A program made the position numbers and the translations under genes. From positions 1 to 64,000 of the forward strand of contig CAJJDI010000001.1 of the NCBI GenBank assembly GCA_905182835.1: a stretch of DNA of 64,000 nt. Reading direction: 5' to 3'. The notes under the pieces are model-generated. The model had not been told where the DNA came from and made no database searches. It saw nothing but the letters and a program-made list of their open reading frames with translations. This DNA is from an uncultured Flavobacteriaceae bacterium (lineage in GTDB: Bacteria; Bacteroidota; Bacteroidia; Flavobacteriales; Flavobacteriaceae). Shown one piece after another: positions 18,776 to 27,855 of the stretch. The stretch's first letter is position 1. Every line of letters begins with the position of its first letter.

Positions 18776-18816
18776 GTTTTATTTGTTAATTTTCTTCATT
18801 AATAACGTCATTTTGA

Positions 18817-18824
18817 TAACTTTG
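18817..18824 (+). promoter_or_regulatory. -7 promoter element for glnS
   Basis: TAACTTTG matches TAnnTTTG exactly and ends 15 bases before the GTG start of glnS. No -33 TTG at the usual spacing. Confidence 0.5.
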
Positions 18825-18839
18825 TAAACTTATTAAAAA

Positions 18840-20867
18840 GTGTTGAAGGTGGAAACAAAATCGTTAAATTTTATAGAGCAGATAGTAGATTTAGACATTT
18901 CTAGTGGGTTTTCTCAAAAAAACTTGAAGTTTAGGTTCCCTCCAGAACCAAACGGATACTTGCATATTGGGCACACGAAAGCTCTTGGAATTAGTTTCGG
19001 ACTTGGCTCTAAATATAACGCACCTGTTAATTTAAGGTTTGATGACACCAACCCCTCAAAAGAAGACCAACGCTTTGTTGACTCGATTAAAAAGGACATT
19101 AAATGGATGGGCTATAGCTGGCATCGCGAAACATATTCTTCGGATTGTTTTAAGCAGCTTTACCTTTGGAGTCTCGGTCTTATAAAAAGTGGTCACGCAT
19201 ATATTGACTCCCAATCCAGTAAAGATATTGCCGCTCAAAAAGGGACTCCAACCACGCCCGGGGAGAACAGCCCTTATAGATCCAGGTCCGTTGAAGAGTC
19301 TCTGGAGCTGTTTGACAACATGAAAACTGGCAAATGCAATGAAGGAGAACATGTTTTAAGAGCAATGATTGATATGACCAGCCCCAATATGTTATTAAGA
19401 GACCCTATTATATACAGAGTTATTAATAAGCCCCACCAAAGAACAGGCGACAAGTGGTGTATTTACCCGATGTATGATTGGGCGCACGGTCAGTGTGATT
19501 ATATCGAACAAATCTCACACTCCCTTTGCTCTTTAGAGTTTAAGCCTCACAGAGACCTGTACGAATGGTTTTTAAATCTAGTTGAGACCCAAAGTTCAAT
19601 CACCCCCCTTACAACGCTACCAAAGCAGCGCGAGTTTGCGAGACTCAACTTAAGTTATACAATAATGAGCAAAAGAAAGCTCTTTACTTTGGTTGAAAAC
19701 AAACACGTTTCTGGGTGGGATGATCCGCGAATGCCCACAATCTCAGGCCTTAGAAGGAGAGGTTATACGCCAAGCTCAATCAAAAACTTTATTACCAAGG
19801 TAGGTGTTGCCAAGAGAGATAACATTATAGACGTCTCGCTGTTGGAGTTTTGTATAAGAGAAGATTTAAATAAAACAGCAAAAAGGGCAATGGCCGTTGT
19901 AAACCCCGTATTGTTACAAATTGTAAATTATCCGGTCGGTAAAAAAGAAATGTTTAGCTGTGTTGATAACCCGGAAGAACAAAACCCCACAACCAGAAGG
20001 GTTTCTTTTAGCCGTGAGGTATATATTGAACAAGAAGACTTTTCTCTTACTCCGCCCTCAGGCTTCAAGCGTTTGTCTGTAGCAAAAGAAGTTCGTTTAA
20101 AAAGTGGATATATCATAAAGGCCACTCGCGTCGAAACAGATCAAGACGGCATTGTAACTAAAATATTCTGCGAGTACGACCCTAAGTCCTTAAGCGGCAG
20201 TGGTTCTTTAGAGAGCCAAAGAAAAGTCAACACCACAATACACTGGGTTGATAAAGAAACAGCTATTAAGGCAGAGGTTAGGGAATATGACAGGCTTTTT
20301 ACTTCGCCTTCCCCAGACTCAGACCCAAAAATTCCTTTTGAGAGCTTTATTAATAAATCTTCTTTAAAGGTTCGAGAAGCTTTTGTTGAACCTTCACTAA
20401 AGTCAGCATTGCCAGGTAACAAGTTTCAGTTCCAAAGACTTGGCTATTTTAACACAGATGACGACTCTACAAAAGAGCTGTTGATTTTTAATAAAACGGT
20501 TAGCCTCAGAGAGGTTAAAATAAAAAAATCGAAAGAGCAACTGACGCACACTCAACCAGCCTTTCAAAAACCACCAATAGAAGCTATAAAAAAGTTTGGG
20601 AAAAAATACATGAATCTTAGCGAAGAAAAAAAGGCAGATGCCCGTGAGGCAATTCTTGTGTTAAGCAAAGAAATCACCTACGCGGATGTTGCTCCTCTTT
20701 TTTCAACAGCGATTAAAAAGAGAGGCACTAGGGCTGTAGCTCTTATTTGCCTTTCTCAAATGAAATTAAGCTCAGGACCTTTTCCTGTCGAGGCAAAGAA
20801 TTTCATTGAAGTAGCGTCAAATGACGAAAGCGTAATTCTTCAAGACCTCGCCAACGTGCTGGCCTAG
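18840..20867 (+). CDS. glnS: Glutaminyl-tRNA synthetase with C-terminal extension
   Basis: 675 residues against about 555 for E. coli GlnRS. Class I signatures HIGH (42-45) and MSKRK (276-280) are intact; SLNFIEQIV at 8-16 opens the family. The canonical anticodon-binding beta-barrels end near residue 560 (LGYFNTDD ... NKTVSLREV). Residues 561-675 are an added, probably helical domain (EEKKADAREAI, ITYADVAPLFSTAI, GTRAVALICLSQ) that I do not recognise. The start is GTG 18840; in-frame TTG and GTG follow within 9 bases. The 3' end overlaps the convergent deacetylase stop by 4 bp. Confidence 0.94.
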   Translation: MLKVETKSLNFIEQIVDLDISSGFSQKNLKFRFPPEPNGYLHIGHTKALGISFGLGSKYNAPVNLRFDDTNPSKEDQRFVDSIKKDIKWMGYSWHRETYSSDCFKQLYLWSLGLIKSGHAYIDSQSSKDIAAQKGTPTTPGENSPYRSRSVEESLELFDNMKTGKCNEGEHVLRAMIDMTSPNMLLRDPIIYRVINKPHQRTGDKWCIYPMYDWAHGQCDYIEQISHSLCSLEFKPHRDLYEWFLNLVETQSSITPLTTLPKQREFARLNLSYTIMSKRKLFTLVENKHVSGWDDPRMPTISGLRRRGYTPSSIKNFITKVGVAKRDNIIDVSLLEFCIREDLNKTAKRAMAVVNPVLLQIVNYPVGKKEMFSCVDNPEEQNPTTRRVSFSREVYIEQEDFSLTPPSGFKRLSVAKEVRLKSGYIIKATRVETDQDGIVTKIFCEYDPKSLSGSGSLESQRKVNTTIHWVDKETAIKAEVREYDRLFTSPSPDSDPKIPFESFINKSSLKVREAFVEPSLKSALPGNKFQFQRLGYFNTDDDSTKELLIFNKTVSLREVKIKKSKEQLTHTQPAFQKPPIEAIKKFGKKYMNLSEEKKADAREAILVLSKEITYADVAPLFSTAIKKRGTRAVALICLSQMKLSSGPFPVEAKNFIEVASNDESVILQDLANVLA

Positions 20868-21913
20868 TTTTTTTGTTTACCGCCATCATTAACTGGATAA
20901 AGAACGCTCTGAATCTCTCTCCATGTTACCAGCTTTATTTTGTTTTTTTGTAATGCATTTCTAAACTTATCGCTAGAGATAATATCGTAATCTAAGTTTC
21001 TCCACTTAGAACCAAAATTTGGATGGCCCACAGTAATCGATCTCATTTCGGCGTCATCATAACCTAAATGAACGATTAGCTGGCTTAGGCCAGGCTTAAT
21101 GTCGTCCAAGACACTTAGGTAAAAACCTTCCCAATTCTCATACTTTAAGCCGCTTTCGGCCATGTAAAAATTTTCAATAACAATAACGTTTTCTGGTTTT
21201 GGAAATTTTTTATCAAAATGAACAGCAACCGTTTTTGGAACAAAAACTGGCAATTTGTTTTCCTCGCCAATCTCTAAGTAAACCTTAAACAAGTCTTCAT
21301 CAAAAAAAAGAGCTCCTTCGTGGCTGTCTATGTGTGTTGGGGTTATGCCAATTGATTTAGATAAATTTATTTGTGCCTGTAACTCTTTTTTTAGCTCAGC
21401 CGGCTCTGCGCTTAAAACAAAACCTTTAGTTTTTTTTGGAAACACGCCTTTTTTGTTTGTTAACGAGGGGGTTTCGCTAGAGTTTAAAACCCCTTTCCAC
21501 TTATAATCTCTCCATTCACTAGTAACGGTTAGGTGAAGCCCTAAATCAATTTTTGGATTGTCTGCGGAAAACTGACCCACGTCTAAGACATAATCGCACG
21601 GCATCATTATACTTCCAGAGCTAGCATAGCCGCTCTTTAATGCTTTAAAACTTGCCCTATTGACGGAGTTTGATAGTCCTAGGTCGTCTGCGTGAATAAT
21701 TAAAAGCCTATCCCCCTTTGAGTAGCCGAGCTTTTCAACAAGACCATCGTAATTTGTGTAATTTGATTTGCCGGCGATAAACTTAGCCGCAACTTTTAAA
21801 CTATAGATAGGAAGTTCTTTGTATTCAAAATAACCAAAAACCAAAGCAACAAGCGCGCTAATTGATATAAGACTCCACTTCAACACGTCAACCACAGCCC
21901 TCACAACTTTCAA
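20864..21913 (-). CDS. ChbG/HpnK (YdjC)-family carbohydrate deacetylase, membrane-anchored
   Basis: 349 residues. One membrane segment at about 12-29 anchors it. The catalytic part shows HADDLG (74-79), H127 in LGLHLTV, and HIDSHEG (194-200), the metal-binding pattern of YdjC-like deacetylases acting on N-acetylated sugars. The substrate is unknown; in this window it could modify glycan intermediates, but there is no direct link. The start is TTG at 21913. It lies 26 bases downstream of the SPFH gene, likely in one operon with gltX. Confidence 0.82.
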   Translation of the reverse strand: MKVVRAVVDVLKWSLISISALVALVFGYFEYKELPIYSLKVAAKFIAGKSNYTNYDGLVEKLGYSKGDRLLIIHADDLGLSNSVNRASFKALKSGYASSGSIMMPCDYVLDVGQFSADNPKIDLGLHLTVTSEWRDYKWKGVLNSSETPSLTNKKGVFPKKTKGFVLSAEPAELKKELQAQINLSKSIGITPTHIDSHEGALFFDEDLFKVYLEIGEENKLPVFVPKTVAVHFDKKFPKPENVIVIENFYMAESGLKYENWEGFYLSVLDDIKPGLSQLIVHLGYDDAEMRSITVGHPNFGSKWRNLDYDIISSDKFRNALQKNKIKLVTWREIQSVLYPVNDGGKQKN

Positions 21914-21939
21914 AGTGTTTTTTTTTGCTATCTTTTAAA

Positions 21940-22872
21940 CTAAGACGTTTTATTGTTTTTTTTCAATTCAGCTTTTTTCATAGCCTCTCCTATTTGATTA
22001 CTTGCCGTAAAACTAGCAACCATATTATTAAGCATTTCACTACCTGCTTGAGGCGAGTTGGGTAAAAGAATCAGGTTAGAGTTTGTTTCACTTCCTATTG
22101 ACTGCAAAGTGTCATAATGTTGAGTAACAACAATTAAGGCTGAAGCCTCTTGAGAATTTATCCCAACCTTGTTTAAAACCTCTACCGATTCCTCTAGACC
22201 ACGAGCAATCTCTCTTCTTTGGTCAGCGATCCCCTGTCCCTGTAATCTTTTGCTTTCTGCCTCAGCTTTTGCTTTTTCCACGATAAGAATTCTCGCAGCG
22301 TCACCCTCAAACTGTGCAGCTACTTTTTCTCTCTCAGAGGCATTTATTCTGTTCATCGCCTCTTTAACTTGCTGGTCTGGATCAATATCTGTTACAAGCG
22401 TTTTGATAATATCATAACCATACTCAATCATCGCTTCGTTAAGTTCTGTTTTAACAGCTATAGCCACATCGTCTTTTCTTAAAAAGACATCGTCTAATAT
22501 CATTTTAGGAACTTCAGCCCTGACCACATCAAAAACGTAACTTGTTATTTGTTCGTGCGGATAGTCTAGCTTGTAAAAAGCATCGTAAACCTTTTCTTTA
22601 ATTACCTTATATTGAACAGACACTTTTATTTTAACAAAAACATCATCTTTAGTTTTTGTTTCTACGATAACATCTAATTGTTGAATCTTCAGGCTTAATT
22701 TACCCGCAAGCCTGTCTACTATTGGTATTTTTAATTGTAATCCAGACTGTCTAACACTATGAAACTTTCCAAACCTTTCAATTATTCCTGCCCTTTGTTG
22801 CTTTACTATAAAGAAAATACCAAAAAGAATTAACAACAGAGGAAACACTAACAAATACGAGAAAATAGCCAT
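21940..22872 (-). CDS. SPFH/band-7 domain protein (stomatin/QmcA-like)
   Basis: 310 residues. An N-terminal hydrophobic segment (3-22) is followed by the SPFH domain with RAGIIERFGKFHSVRQSGLQ at about 27-46 and the coiled-coil rich in ERE KVAAQFEGDAARILIVEKAKAEAE. The family assembles membrane-associated rings and affects membrane microdomains and proteases. No NfeD partner lies beside it. ATG 22872, 66 bases after gltX. Confidence 0.88.
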   Translation of the reverse strand: MAIFSYLLVFPLLLILFGIFFIVKQQRAGIIERFGKFHSVRQSGLQLKIPIVDRLAGKLSLKIQQLDVIVETKTKDDVFVKIKVSVQYKVIKEKVYDAFYKLDYPHEQITSYVFDVVRAEVPKMILDDVFLRKDDVAIAVKTELNEAMIEYGYDIIKTLVTDIDPDQQVKEAMNRINASEREKVAAQFEGDAARILIVEKAKAEAESKRLQGQGIADQRREIARGLEESVEVLNKVGINSQEASALIVVTQHYDTLQSIGSETNSNLILLPNSPQAGSEMLNNMVASFTASNQIGEAMKKAELKKNNKTS

Positions 22873-22938
22873 AAGTTTTTATATTTTATAATTTACACTA
22901 AATTAGCTGTTTTGTTTTTATTTTCTTTTAATTAAAAG

Positions 22939-24435
22939 TTAAATAATTTTAACTTTTAATGTTTTTGACAACTCAACAAGCCTAGTGACAGATTCTTCTT
23001 TTCCAATAAACTCCATCATCAAAAATAAGTCTATCCCTTTTAGCTCTCCGACAAGCGCTAGTCTTGCAGGCTGCATTACGCTTCCAAAGCTATATTCCTT
23101 TTCATTTATCCATCCCTTAATAATTTCAGAAAGAGCCCCTTCCTTAAAGCTCTCCACCTTTTTGATTTGAGAACAGAGTTCTTCAATTATTTTTAAAGTT
23201 AATTCAGAAGATATTTTGTTATACACCTTTTCATTATACCTCTTTGGCCTTACAAATAAGTAGCTACATAGTGGCCACACTTCCGTCAGCGTGTTTGCTC
23301 TTTCTTTAGTCAACCCTACTGCTTTTGCGACCATTTCCACCTTTTCGCTCTTTAGCTCTTTGTTTTCTTTAATTACATGTTCAGCGATGCTGAAGTTGTC
23401 TTTAAGTTGTAAATATTTATGATTAAACCACTTAAGCTTTTCTACATCAAATTTTGCTCCTGAGCTGTTTACTTTTTCTAAGTTAAAATTAGAAACTAAA
23501 CTCTCTAACGAAAACACCTCTTCTTCGCTGCCTGGATTCCAGCCTAAAAAAGCCATAAAATTTACTAATGCTTCAGGCAGATACCCCTCTTCTCTAAAGC
23601 CTTTAGCTTGTGACTCTTTACCTTGCCACTGAAGAGGAAACACGGGCACGCCAAGCTTGTCTCCGTCACGCTTGCTTAACTTTCCTTTTCCTGTAGGGTT
23701 TAGGATAAGTGGCAGGTGCGCGAAACTAGGTTTTTCCCAGCCAAACGCATCATATAGCATTACATGTAGAGGCAGTGACGGAAGCCACTCTTCGCCTCTT
23801 ATTACGTGAGAAATTTTCATCAGATGATCATCGACTACATTTGCTAAATGATAAGTAGGCATTCCGTCAGACTTATAAAGAATCTTGTCATCTAATAGCT
23901 TAGGGTCTACAGAAACCACCCCTCTAATAAGGTCATTGCACTTTATTGTGTTTTCTTCATAGCACTTAAATCTCACTACGTATCTTTCACCGTTTAAAAT
24001 TTTTTCTTCAACCTCTCTCTTTTCCATCGCTAAAGAATTTGACAACTTTAGCCTGTTGTGCCAGTTGTAAATAAAGGTCTTCCCTTTAGCCTCGTGATTT
24101 TTTCTATGTGCATCTAGCTCTTCTGCACCATCAAAGGCATAGTACGCCATGCCTTTCTCAAGAAGAATCCCAATATGTTTTTTGTAAACCTCTTTTCTGT
24201 CACTTTGTTTGTATGGCCCCTCACTGAAATTTATTCCAGTCCAATTCATTGCCTCTTCAATATATTGTTCAGCCCCTTCTACAAATCTGTTTTTGTCCGT
24301 ATCTTCTATTCGTAGAATAAACTCGCCGTTGTTTTGTTTTGCGAATAAATAGTTAAACAGCGCTGTTCTTAAGCCGCCAATGTGTAGCGGCCCAGTAGGG
24401 CTTGGCGCAAATCGAACTCGTACATTACTCTCCAT
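22939..24435 (-). CDS. gltX: Glutamyl-tRNA synthetase
   Basis: 498 residues, class I, normal length. The HIGH-like HIGG lies at 18-21 (PSPTGPLHIGGLRTALF) and the KMSKS-like KLSKR at 252-256. It charges tRNA-Glu. Because GlnRS is present in the same window, this enzyme is probably discriminating, not the dual-charging type. ATG at 24435 with a promoter element 14 bases upstream; divergent from ybeY. Confidence 0.96.
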   Translation of the reverse strand: MESNVRVRFAPSPTGPLHIGGLRTALFNYLFAKQNNGEFILRIEDTDKNRFVEGAEQYIEEAMNWTGINFSEGPYKQSDRKEVYKKHIGILLEKGMAYYAFDGAEELDAHRKNHEAKGKTFIYNWHNRLKLSNSLAMEKREVEEKILNGERYVVRFKCYEENTIKCNDLIRGVVSVDPKLLDDKILYKSDGMPTYHLANVVDDHLMKISHVIRGEEWLPSLPLHVMLYDAFGWEKPSFAHLPLILNPTGKGKLSKRDGDKLGVPVFPLQWQGKESQAKGFREEGYLPEALVNFMAFLGWNPGSEEEVFSLESLVSNFNLEKVNSSGAKFDVEKLKWFNHKYLQLKDNFSIAEHVIKENKELKSEKVEMVAKAVGLTKERANTLTEVWPLCSYLFVRPKRYNEKVYNKISSELTLKIIEELCSQIKKVESFKEGALSEIIKGWINEKEYSFGSVMQPARLALVGELKGIDLFLMMEFIGKEESVTRLVELSKTLKVKII

Positions 24436-24449
24436 TATCTTGTTTTTGA

Positions 24450-24457
24450 CAAAGATA
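24450..24457 (-). promoter_or_regulatory. -7 promoter element for gltX
   Basis: The minus strand reads TATCTTTG, an exact TAnnTTTG match, 14 bases before the gltX ATG. It is divergent from the ybeY element, with 26 bases between them. Confidence 0.6.
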
Positions 24458-24483
24458 AAACATTAATTGTTCAATCTTTATTG

Positions 24484-24491
24484 TAATTTTG
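24484..24491 (+). promoter_or_regulatory. -7 promoter element for ybeY
   Basis: TAATTTTG matches TAnnTTTG exactly, 16 bases before the ybeY ATG. Its -33 region would overlap the gltX promoter. Confidence 0.5.
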
Positions 24492-24507
24492 ACTCTAAAT
24501 TAATTAA

Positions 24508-24918
24508 ATGATCAAATTCTTTTCTAACAACTCTTTTCGGCTTGCTAATAAGGATAGAATTTCTTTGTGGTTGCTAGATGTGATAAAGAATGAAGAAAAG
24601 AGTTTAAATGAAATCTCATATAACTTTTGTAGTGATTCTGAACTTTTAAAGGTCAATAAAGAGTTTCTGAATCACGACACGCTAACGGACATAATTACTT
24701 TTGACTACTCGGGTCTATCAGGCATTTCTGGCGAGGTTTTGATTTCGACCGAAAGAGTCAAAGAAAACGCACAAGAATTTAGCCAAGTCTTTAATGTCGA
24801 GCTTAGGAGGGTTATGGTTCACGGCGTCCTTCATTTGTGTGGGTTTAAAGACAAAACAGATGCTGATAAGCTTATCATGACTGAAAAAGAAGACTTTTAT
24901 CTTTCTAGATTTCGCTAG
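24508..24918 (+). CDS. ybeY: Endoribonuclease YbeY (rRNA maturation factor)
   Basis: 136 residues, UPF0054 family. The zinc site HGVLHLCGFKD (105-115) has H105 and H109; the third ligand position is D115 instead of the histidine of E. coli YbeY, a substitution I know from other Bacteroidota. DTLTDIITFDY (57-67) is also conserved. It acts in 16S rRNA 3' maturation and ribosome quality control. It is followed by mnmG. Confidence 0.93.
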   Translation: MIKFFSNNSFRLANKDRISLWLLDVIKNEEKSLNEISYNFCSDSELLKVNKEFLNHDTLTDIITFDYSGLSGISGEVLISTERVKENAQEFSQVFNVELRRVMVHGVLHLCGFKDKTDADKLIMTEKEDFYLSRFR

Positions 24919-24925
24919 GCTTTTT

Positions 24926-24954
24926 TTTGCTTTGCCATTTTGATTGTATATTTG
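24926..24954 (+). promoter_or_regulatory. Promoter for mnmG
   Basis: A -33 TTTG (24926-24929) and a -7 TATATTTG (24947-24954) with a 17-bp spacer. The transcript start would lie just upstream of, or within, the parS-like palindrome at 24967. Confidence 0.55.
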
Positions 24955-24966
24955 CCTTTCAATTTA

Positions 24967-24982
24967 TGTTCCACGTGAAACC
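24967..24982. promoter_or_regulatory. parS-like ParB-binding site
   Basis: TGTTCCACGTGAAACC differs from the canonical bacterial parS palindrome (TGTTNCACGTGAAACA) by only its last base. It lies in the 5' leader of mnmG, 8 bases before the ATG. Confidence 0.8.
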
Positions 24983-24990
24983 AATAACGA

Positions 24991-26862
24991 ATGTTTAAAG
25001 ATACTTATGATGTGATAGTTGTTGGCGGAGGTCATGCAGGCAGCGAGGCCGCTGCTGCTGCTGCAAACATGGGCTCTTCTACACTTTTAATTACAATGAG
25101 CCTTCAAAATATTGCACAAATGTCTTGTAACCCTGCCATGGGCGGGATAGCAAAGGGCCAAATAGTTAGAGAGATAGATGCTCTTGGCGGGTACAGCGGA
25201 ATTGTTAGCGACAGATCCGCAATTCAGTTTAAGATGCTTAACAAATCTAAAGGGCCCGCAATGTGGAGCCCAAGAGTTCAAAGCGACAGGATGAGGTTTG
25301 CCGAGGAGTGGAGAAACATGCTTGAAAACACACCAAACCTTGATTTTTACCAAGAAATGGTTACTGGACTTGTTGTTGAAAAGAACATCGTCCAGGGGGT
25401 TAAAACAACCCTTGGCCTTACCATAAAAGCAAAGACAGTTATTTTAACTAACGGAACGTTTTTAAATGGACTAATTCATATTGGAGACAAAAACTATGGT
25501 GGTGGCAGAGCTGGAGAAAAATCTTCAAAAGGCCTTACAGAGCAGCTTGTTTCTTTAGGTTTTGATTCGGGACGCATGAAAACAGGGACCCCTCCTAGGG
25601 TAGACGGAAGGTCTTTGGATTACTCACAAATGATAGAACAGCCTGGCGATGAAGAGCCAGAAAAATTTTCATACCTAGACATTACAAGCCCATTAACCAC
25701 TCAAAGGTCCTGCCACATGACTTACACTAGCCCTGAGGTTCACGAAATCTTGAAGGCAGGTTTTGATAGATCTCCAATGTTTAATGGCAGTATTAAAAGC
25801 GTCGGCCCTAGATACTGTCCTTCTATTGAAGACAAGATTAATCGGTTTTCAGAAAAAGAAAGACATCAGCTGTTTGTTGAGCCTGAAGGCTGGAACACTG
25901 TTGAGGTTTATGTTAATGGCTTCTCTACATCCCTTCCTGAGGATATTCAGTTCGACGCTTTAAGGTCTGTTAAGGGTTTTGAAAAGGTTAAGTTTTTCAG
26001 GCCAGGATACGCCATTGAATACGATTATTTTGCGCCCACTCAGCTACAGTATTCTCTAGAAACCAAACTTATACAAAATTTGTTTTTTGCAGGGCAAATT
26101 AACGGAACAACAGGCTACGAAGAAGCAGCCTCACAGGGGCTTATGGCCGGCATAAACGCTAGTCTTAAGGCTCAGCACAAAGAGCCTTTTGTGCTAAAAA
26201 GAAACCAAGCCTACATTGGTGTTCTAATAGACGACTTGATCACTAAGGGTACAGACGAGCCATACAGAATGTTTACCTCTAGAGCTGAATACAGGACCTT
26301 GCTAAGGCAAGACAACGCAGACGCAAGGTTAACGGAAATGAGCAATAAAATTGGCCTAGCTTCTGACAAAAGAGTTTCTAAAATGCAGGACAAATACAAC
26401 AAGGCTCATGGGCTGATGTCTTTTCTTAAAAAGACGAGCGTTTCGTCAGGTGAAATAAACCCGATTTTAGAAAAAAACAACTCAGCCGTAGTTAAGCAGT
26501 CAGGAAAAATAGACAAAATCCTTTCAAGACCAAACATATACTTTAGCGATTTAATGCTTTTAGACAGCGTAAAGAAATATGCAGACTTAAACGATCTAAA
26601 CAAAGAGGTCACTGATCAGGCAGAAATTCAGATCAAATATTCTGGTTACATTTTAAAGGAAAAAAACAATGCTGACAAACTAAATAGATTAGAAAACGTA
26701 AAAATTCCAGCTAATTTTGAATATTCAAAAATAAAATCAATGAGCATTGAGGCGCGACAAAAGCTAACCGCGATAAGGCCCGTAAACATATCTCAAGCAT
26801 CCAGAATAAGCGGGGTGTCCCCAAATGACATTTCGGTCCTATTGGTTTACATGGGCAGATAA
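24991..26862 (+). CDS. mnmG: tRNA uridine-5-carboxymethylaminomethyl modification enzyme MnmG (GidA)
   Basis: 623 residues, the usual MnmG length. The FAD-binding GGGHAGSEAA (12-21), the NPAMGGIAKG loop and KTGTPPRVDGRS are present, and the C-terminal helical domain ends near SRISGVSPNDISVLL. With MnmE it installs the cmnm5 group on wobble U34 of several tRNAs. ATG 24991. It is bracketed by two parS-like sites; the second begins one base after the stop codon. Confidence 0.97.
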   Translation: MFKDTYDVIVVGGGHAGSEAAAAAANMGSSTLLITMSLQNIAQMSCNPAMGGIAKGQIVREIDALGGYSGIVSDRSAIQFKMLNKSKGPAMWSPRVQSDRMRFAEEWRNMLENTPNLDFYQEMVTGLVVEKNIVQGVKTTLGLTIKAKTVILTNGTFLNGLIHIGDKNYGGGRAGEKSSKGLTEQLVSLGFDSGRMKTGTPPRVDGRSLDYSQMIEQPGDEEPEKFSYLDITSPLTTQRSCHMTYTSPEVHEILKAGFDRSPMFNGSIKSVGPRYCPSIEDKINRFSEKERHQLFVEPEGWNTVEVYVNGFSTSLPEDIQFDALRSVKGFEKVKFFRPGYAIEYDYFAPTQLQYSLETKLIQNLFFAGQINGTTGYEEAASQGLMAGINASLKAQHKEPFVLKRNQAYIGVLIDDLITKGTDEPYRMFTSRAEYRTLLRQDNADARLTEMSNKIGLASDKRVSKMQDKYNKAHGLMSFLKKTSVSSGEINPILEKNNSAVVKQSGKIDKILSRPNIYFSDLMLLDSVKKYADLNDLNKEVTDQAEIQIKYSGYILKEKNNADKLNRLENVKIPANFEYSKIKSMSIEARQKLTAIRPVNISQASRISGVSPNDISVLLVYMGR

Positions 26863-26878
26863 TGTTTCACGTGAAACA
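26863..26878. promoter_or_regulatory. parS site (exact canonical palindrome)
   Basis: TGTTTCACGTGAAACA is a perfect 16-bp palindrome and an exact match to the universal parS consensus bound by ParB/Spo0J. It occupies the gap between the mnmG stop (26862) and the next ATG (26885). No parA or parB gene lies in the window. Confidence 0.9.
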
Positions 26879-26884
26879 AGTAAA

Positions 26885-27754
26885 ATGAAAGACTTAAAAC
26901 ACATACTAACCGCAAGGGATCACTTGGTAACAGGAAAAACATTTGATGTTTTGAAAAACTTGCGTACAGGAATTTTAGAGACACATCCAAGGCCAAACAA
27001 AGAAGAGCTTCCCCTTTACTACGAGTCAAAAAACTACACGTCACACAACAATAAGACTGACGGCTTGCTGCCATTTTGTTACAAACAGGTCAAGATAATT
27101 TCAACCAAACGAAAAATAAAAATATGTGCTAACAGCTTGTGCGTTTCTAAAAAAAATCAAAAACCATCACTTTTAGACGTTGGTTGCGGCACCGGAGATT
27201 TTTTATATTCATGCTATAGGCATGGCTGGAATGTAAAAGGTATAGAAAACAATTCTAATGCAAAAAACAATCTTAATCCAAAGATTTCTAAATACGTATT
27301 TGATAATTTTGAGCTCCTAAAAACAAGCCCGAAAAAGTTTGATGTTATTACTATGTGGCATTCCTTAGAACATATTAGTGACCTAGACAAAACAATATTA
27401 GAAATGAAAAATTTACTTGCAGACCAAGGGGTTATTATAATCGCTTGCCCCAACCATAAATCTTTTGATGCTGCTTTTTATAAAGAATTCTGGGCCGCGT
27501 ATGACCTCCCAAGGCATTTGTGGCATTTTGATAAAAACTCCATTAGAGAGCTTTTTTCTAATTATAAAATACACTTAAAAAAGACGCTTCCAATGTATTG
27601 GGACTCTTTCTATATATCTATTCTTTCAGAAAAAATTGTAAACAAAAAAAACAATTACTTAAAAGGTTTTGTGATAGGTCTAATGTCAAACCTTTGCGCT
27701 TTGTTTTCTAAAGAGTACTCTTCGTTGATCTATGTTTTAAAGACTAAAAATTAA
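26885..27754 (+). CDS. Class I SAM-dependent methyltransferase
   Basis: 289 residues from ATG 26885. The open frame extends to 26825, but that would overlap the mnmG coding end and the parS site. LLDVGCGTGDFL (97-108) is SAM motif I and the MWHSLEHISDLDKTI stretch is the post-I acidic region of the Methyltransf_11/23 type. A cysteine-poor N-terminal 80 residues contains no recognised domain. The substrate is unknown; the gene commonly follows mnmG in flavobacteria, which does not tell its role. Confidence 0.85.
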   Translation: MKDLKHILTARDHLVTGKTFDVLKNLRTGILETHPRPNKEELPLYYESKNYTSHNNKTDGLLPFCYKQVKIISTKRKIKICANSLCVSKKNQKPSLLDVGCGTGDFLYSCYRHGWNVKGIENNSNAKNNLNPKISKYVFDNFELLKTSPKKFDVITMWHSLEHISDLDKTILEMKNLLADQGVIIIACPNHKSFDAAFYKEFWAAYDLPRHLWHFDKNSIRELFSNYKIHLKKTLPMYWDSFYISILSEKIVNKKNNYLKGFVIGLMSNLCALFSKEYSSLIYVLKTKN

Positions 27755-27822
27755 AATAAAAAGGCCTGTTGGGCTTTCTCAGCAGCTAACTCCTTACGCC
27801 ATTAGTTTTTTCTAAAACTGCG

Positions 27823-27855
27823 CTAAAGAGCTTTATATGGCTTTGGTTTTTTTGT
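27823..27855 (+). terminator. Possible terminator after the mnmG-methyltransferase unit
   Basis: Six-pair stem CTAAAG with CTTTGG (27823-27828, 27841-27846, one T.G pair) followed by a run of seven T, GTTT. It lies between two convergent genes. The stem is weak. Confidence 0.4.

Noticed and set aside
19056..19365. Two overlapping minus-strand frames in glnS
   Set aside because: They lie fully inside the well-supported glnS frame and look like random open frames.
26825..26884. Longer methyltransferase start
   Set aside because: It would use the mnmG 3' end and the parS palindrome as coding sequence; ATG 26885 is cleaner.
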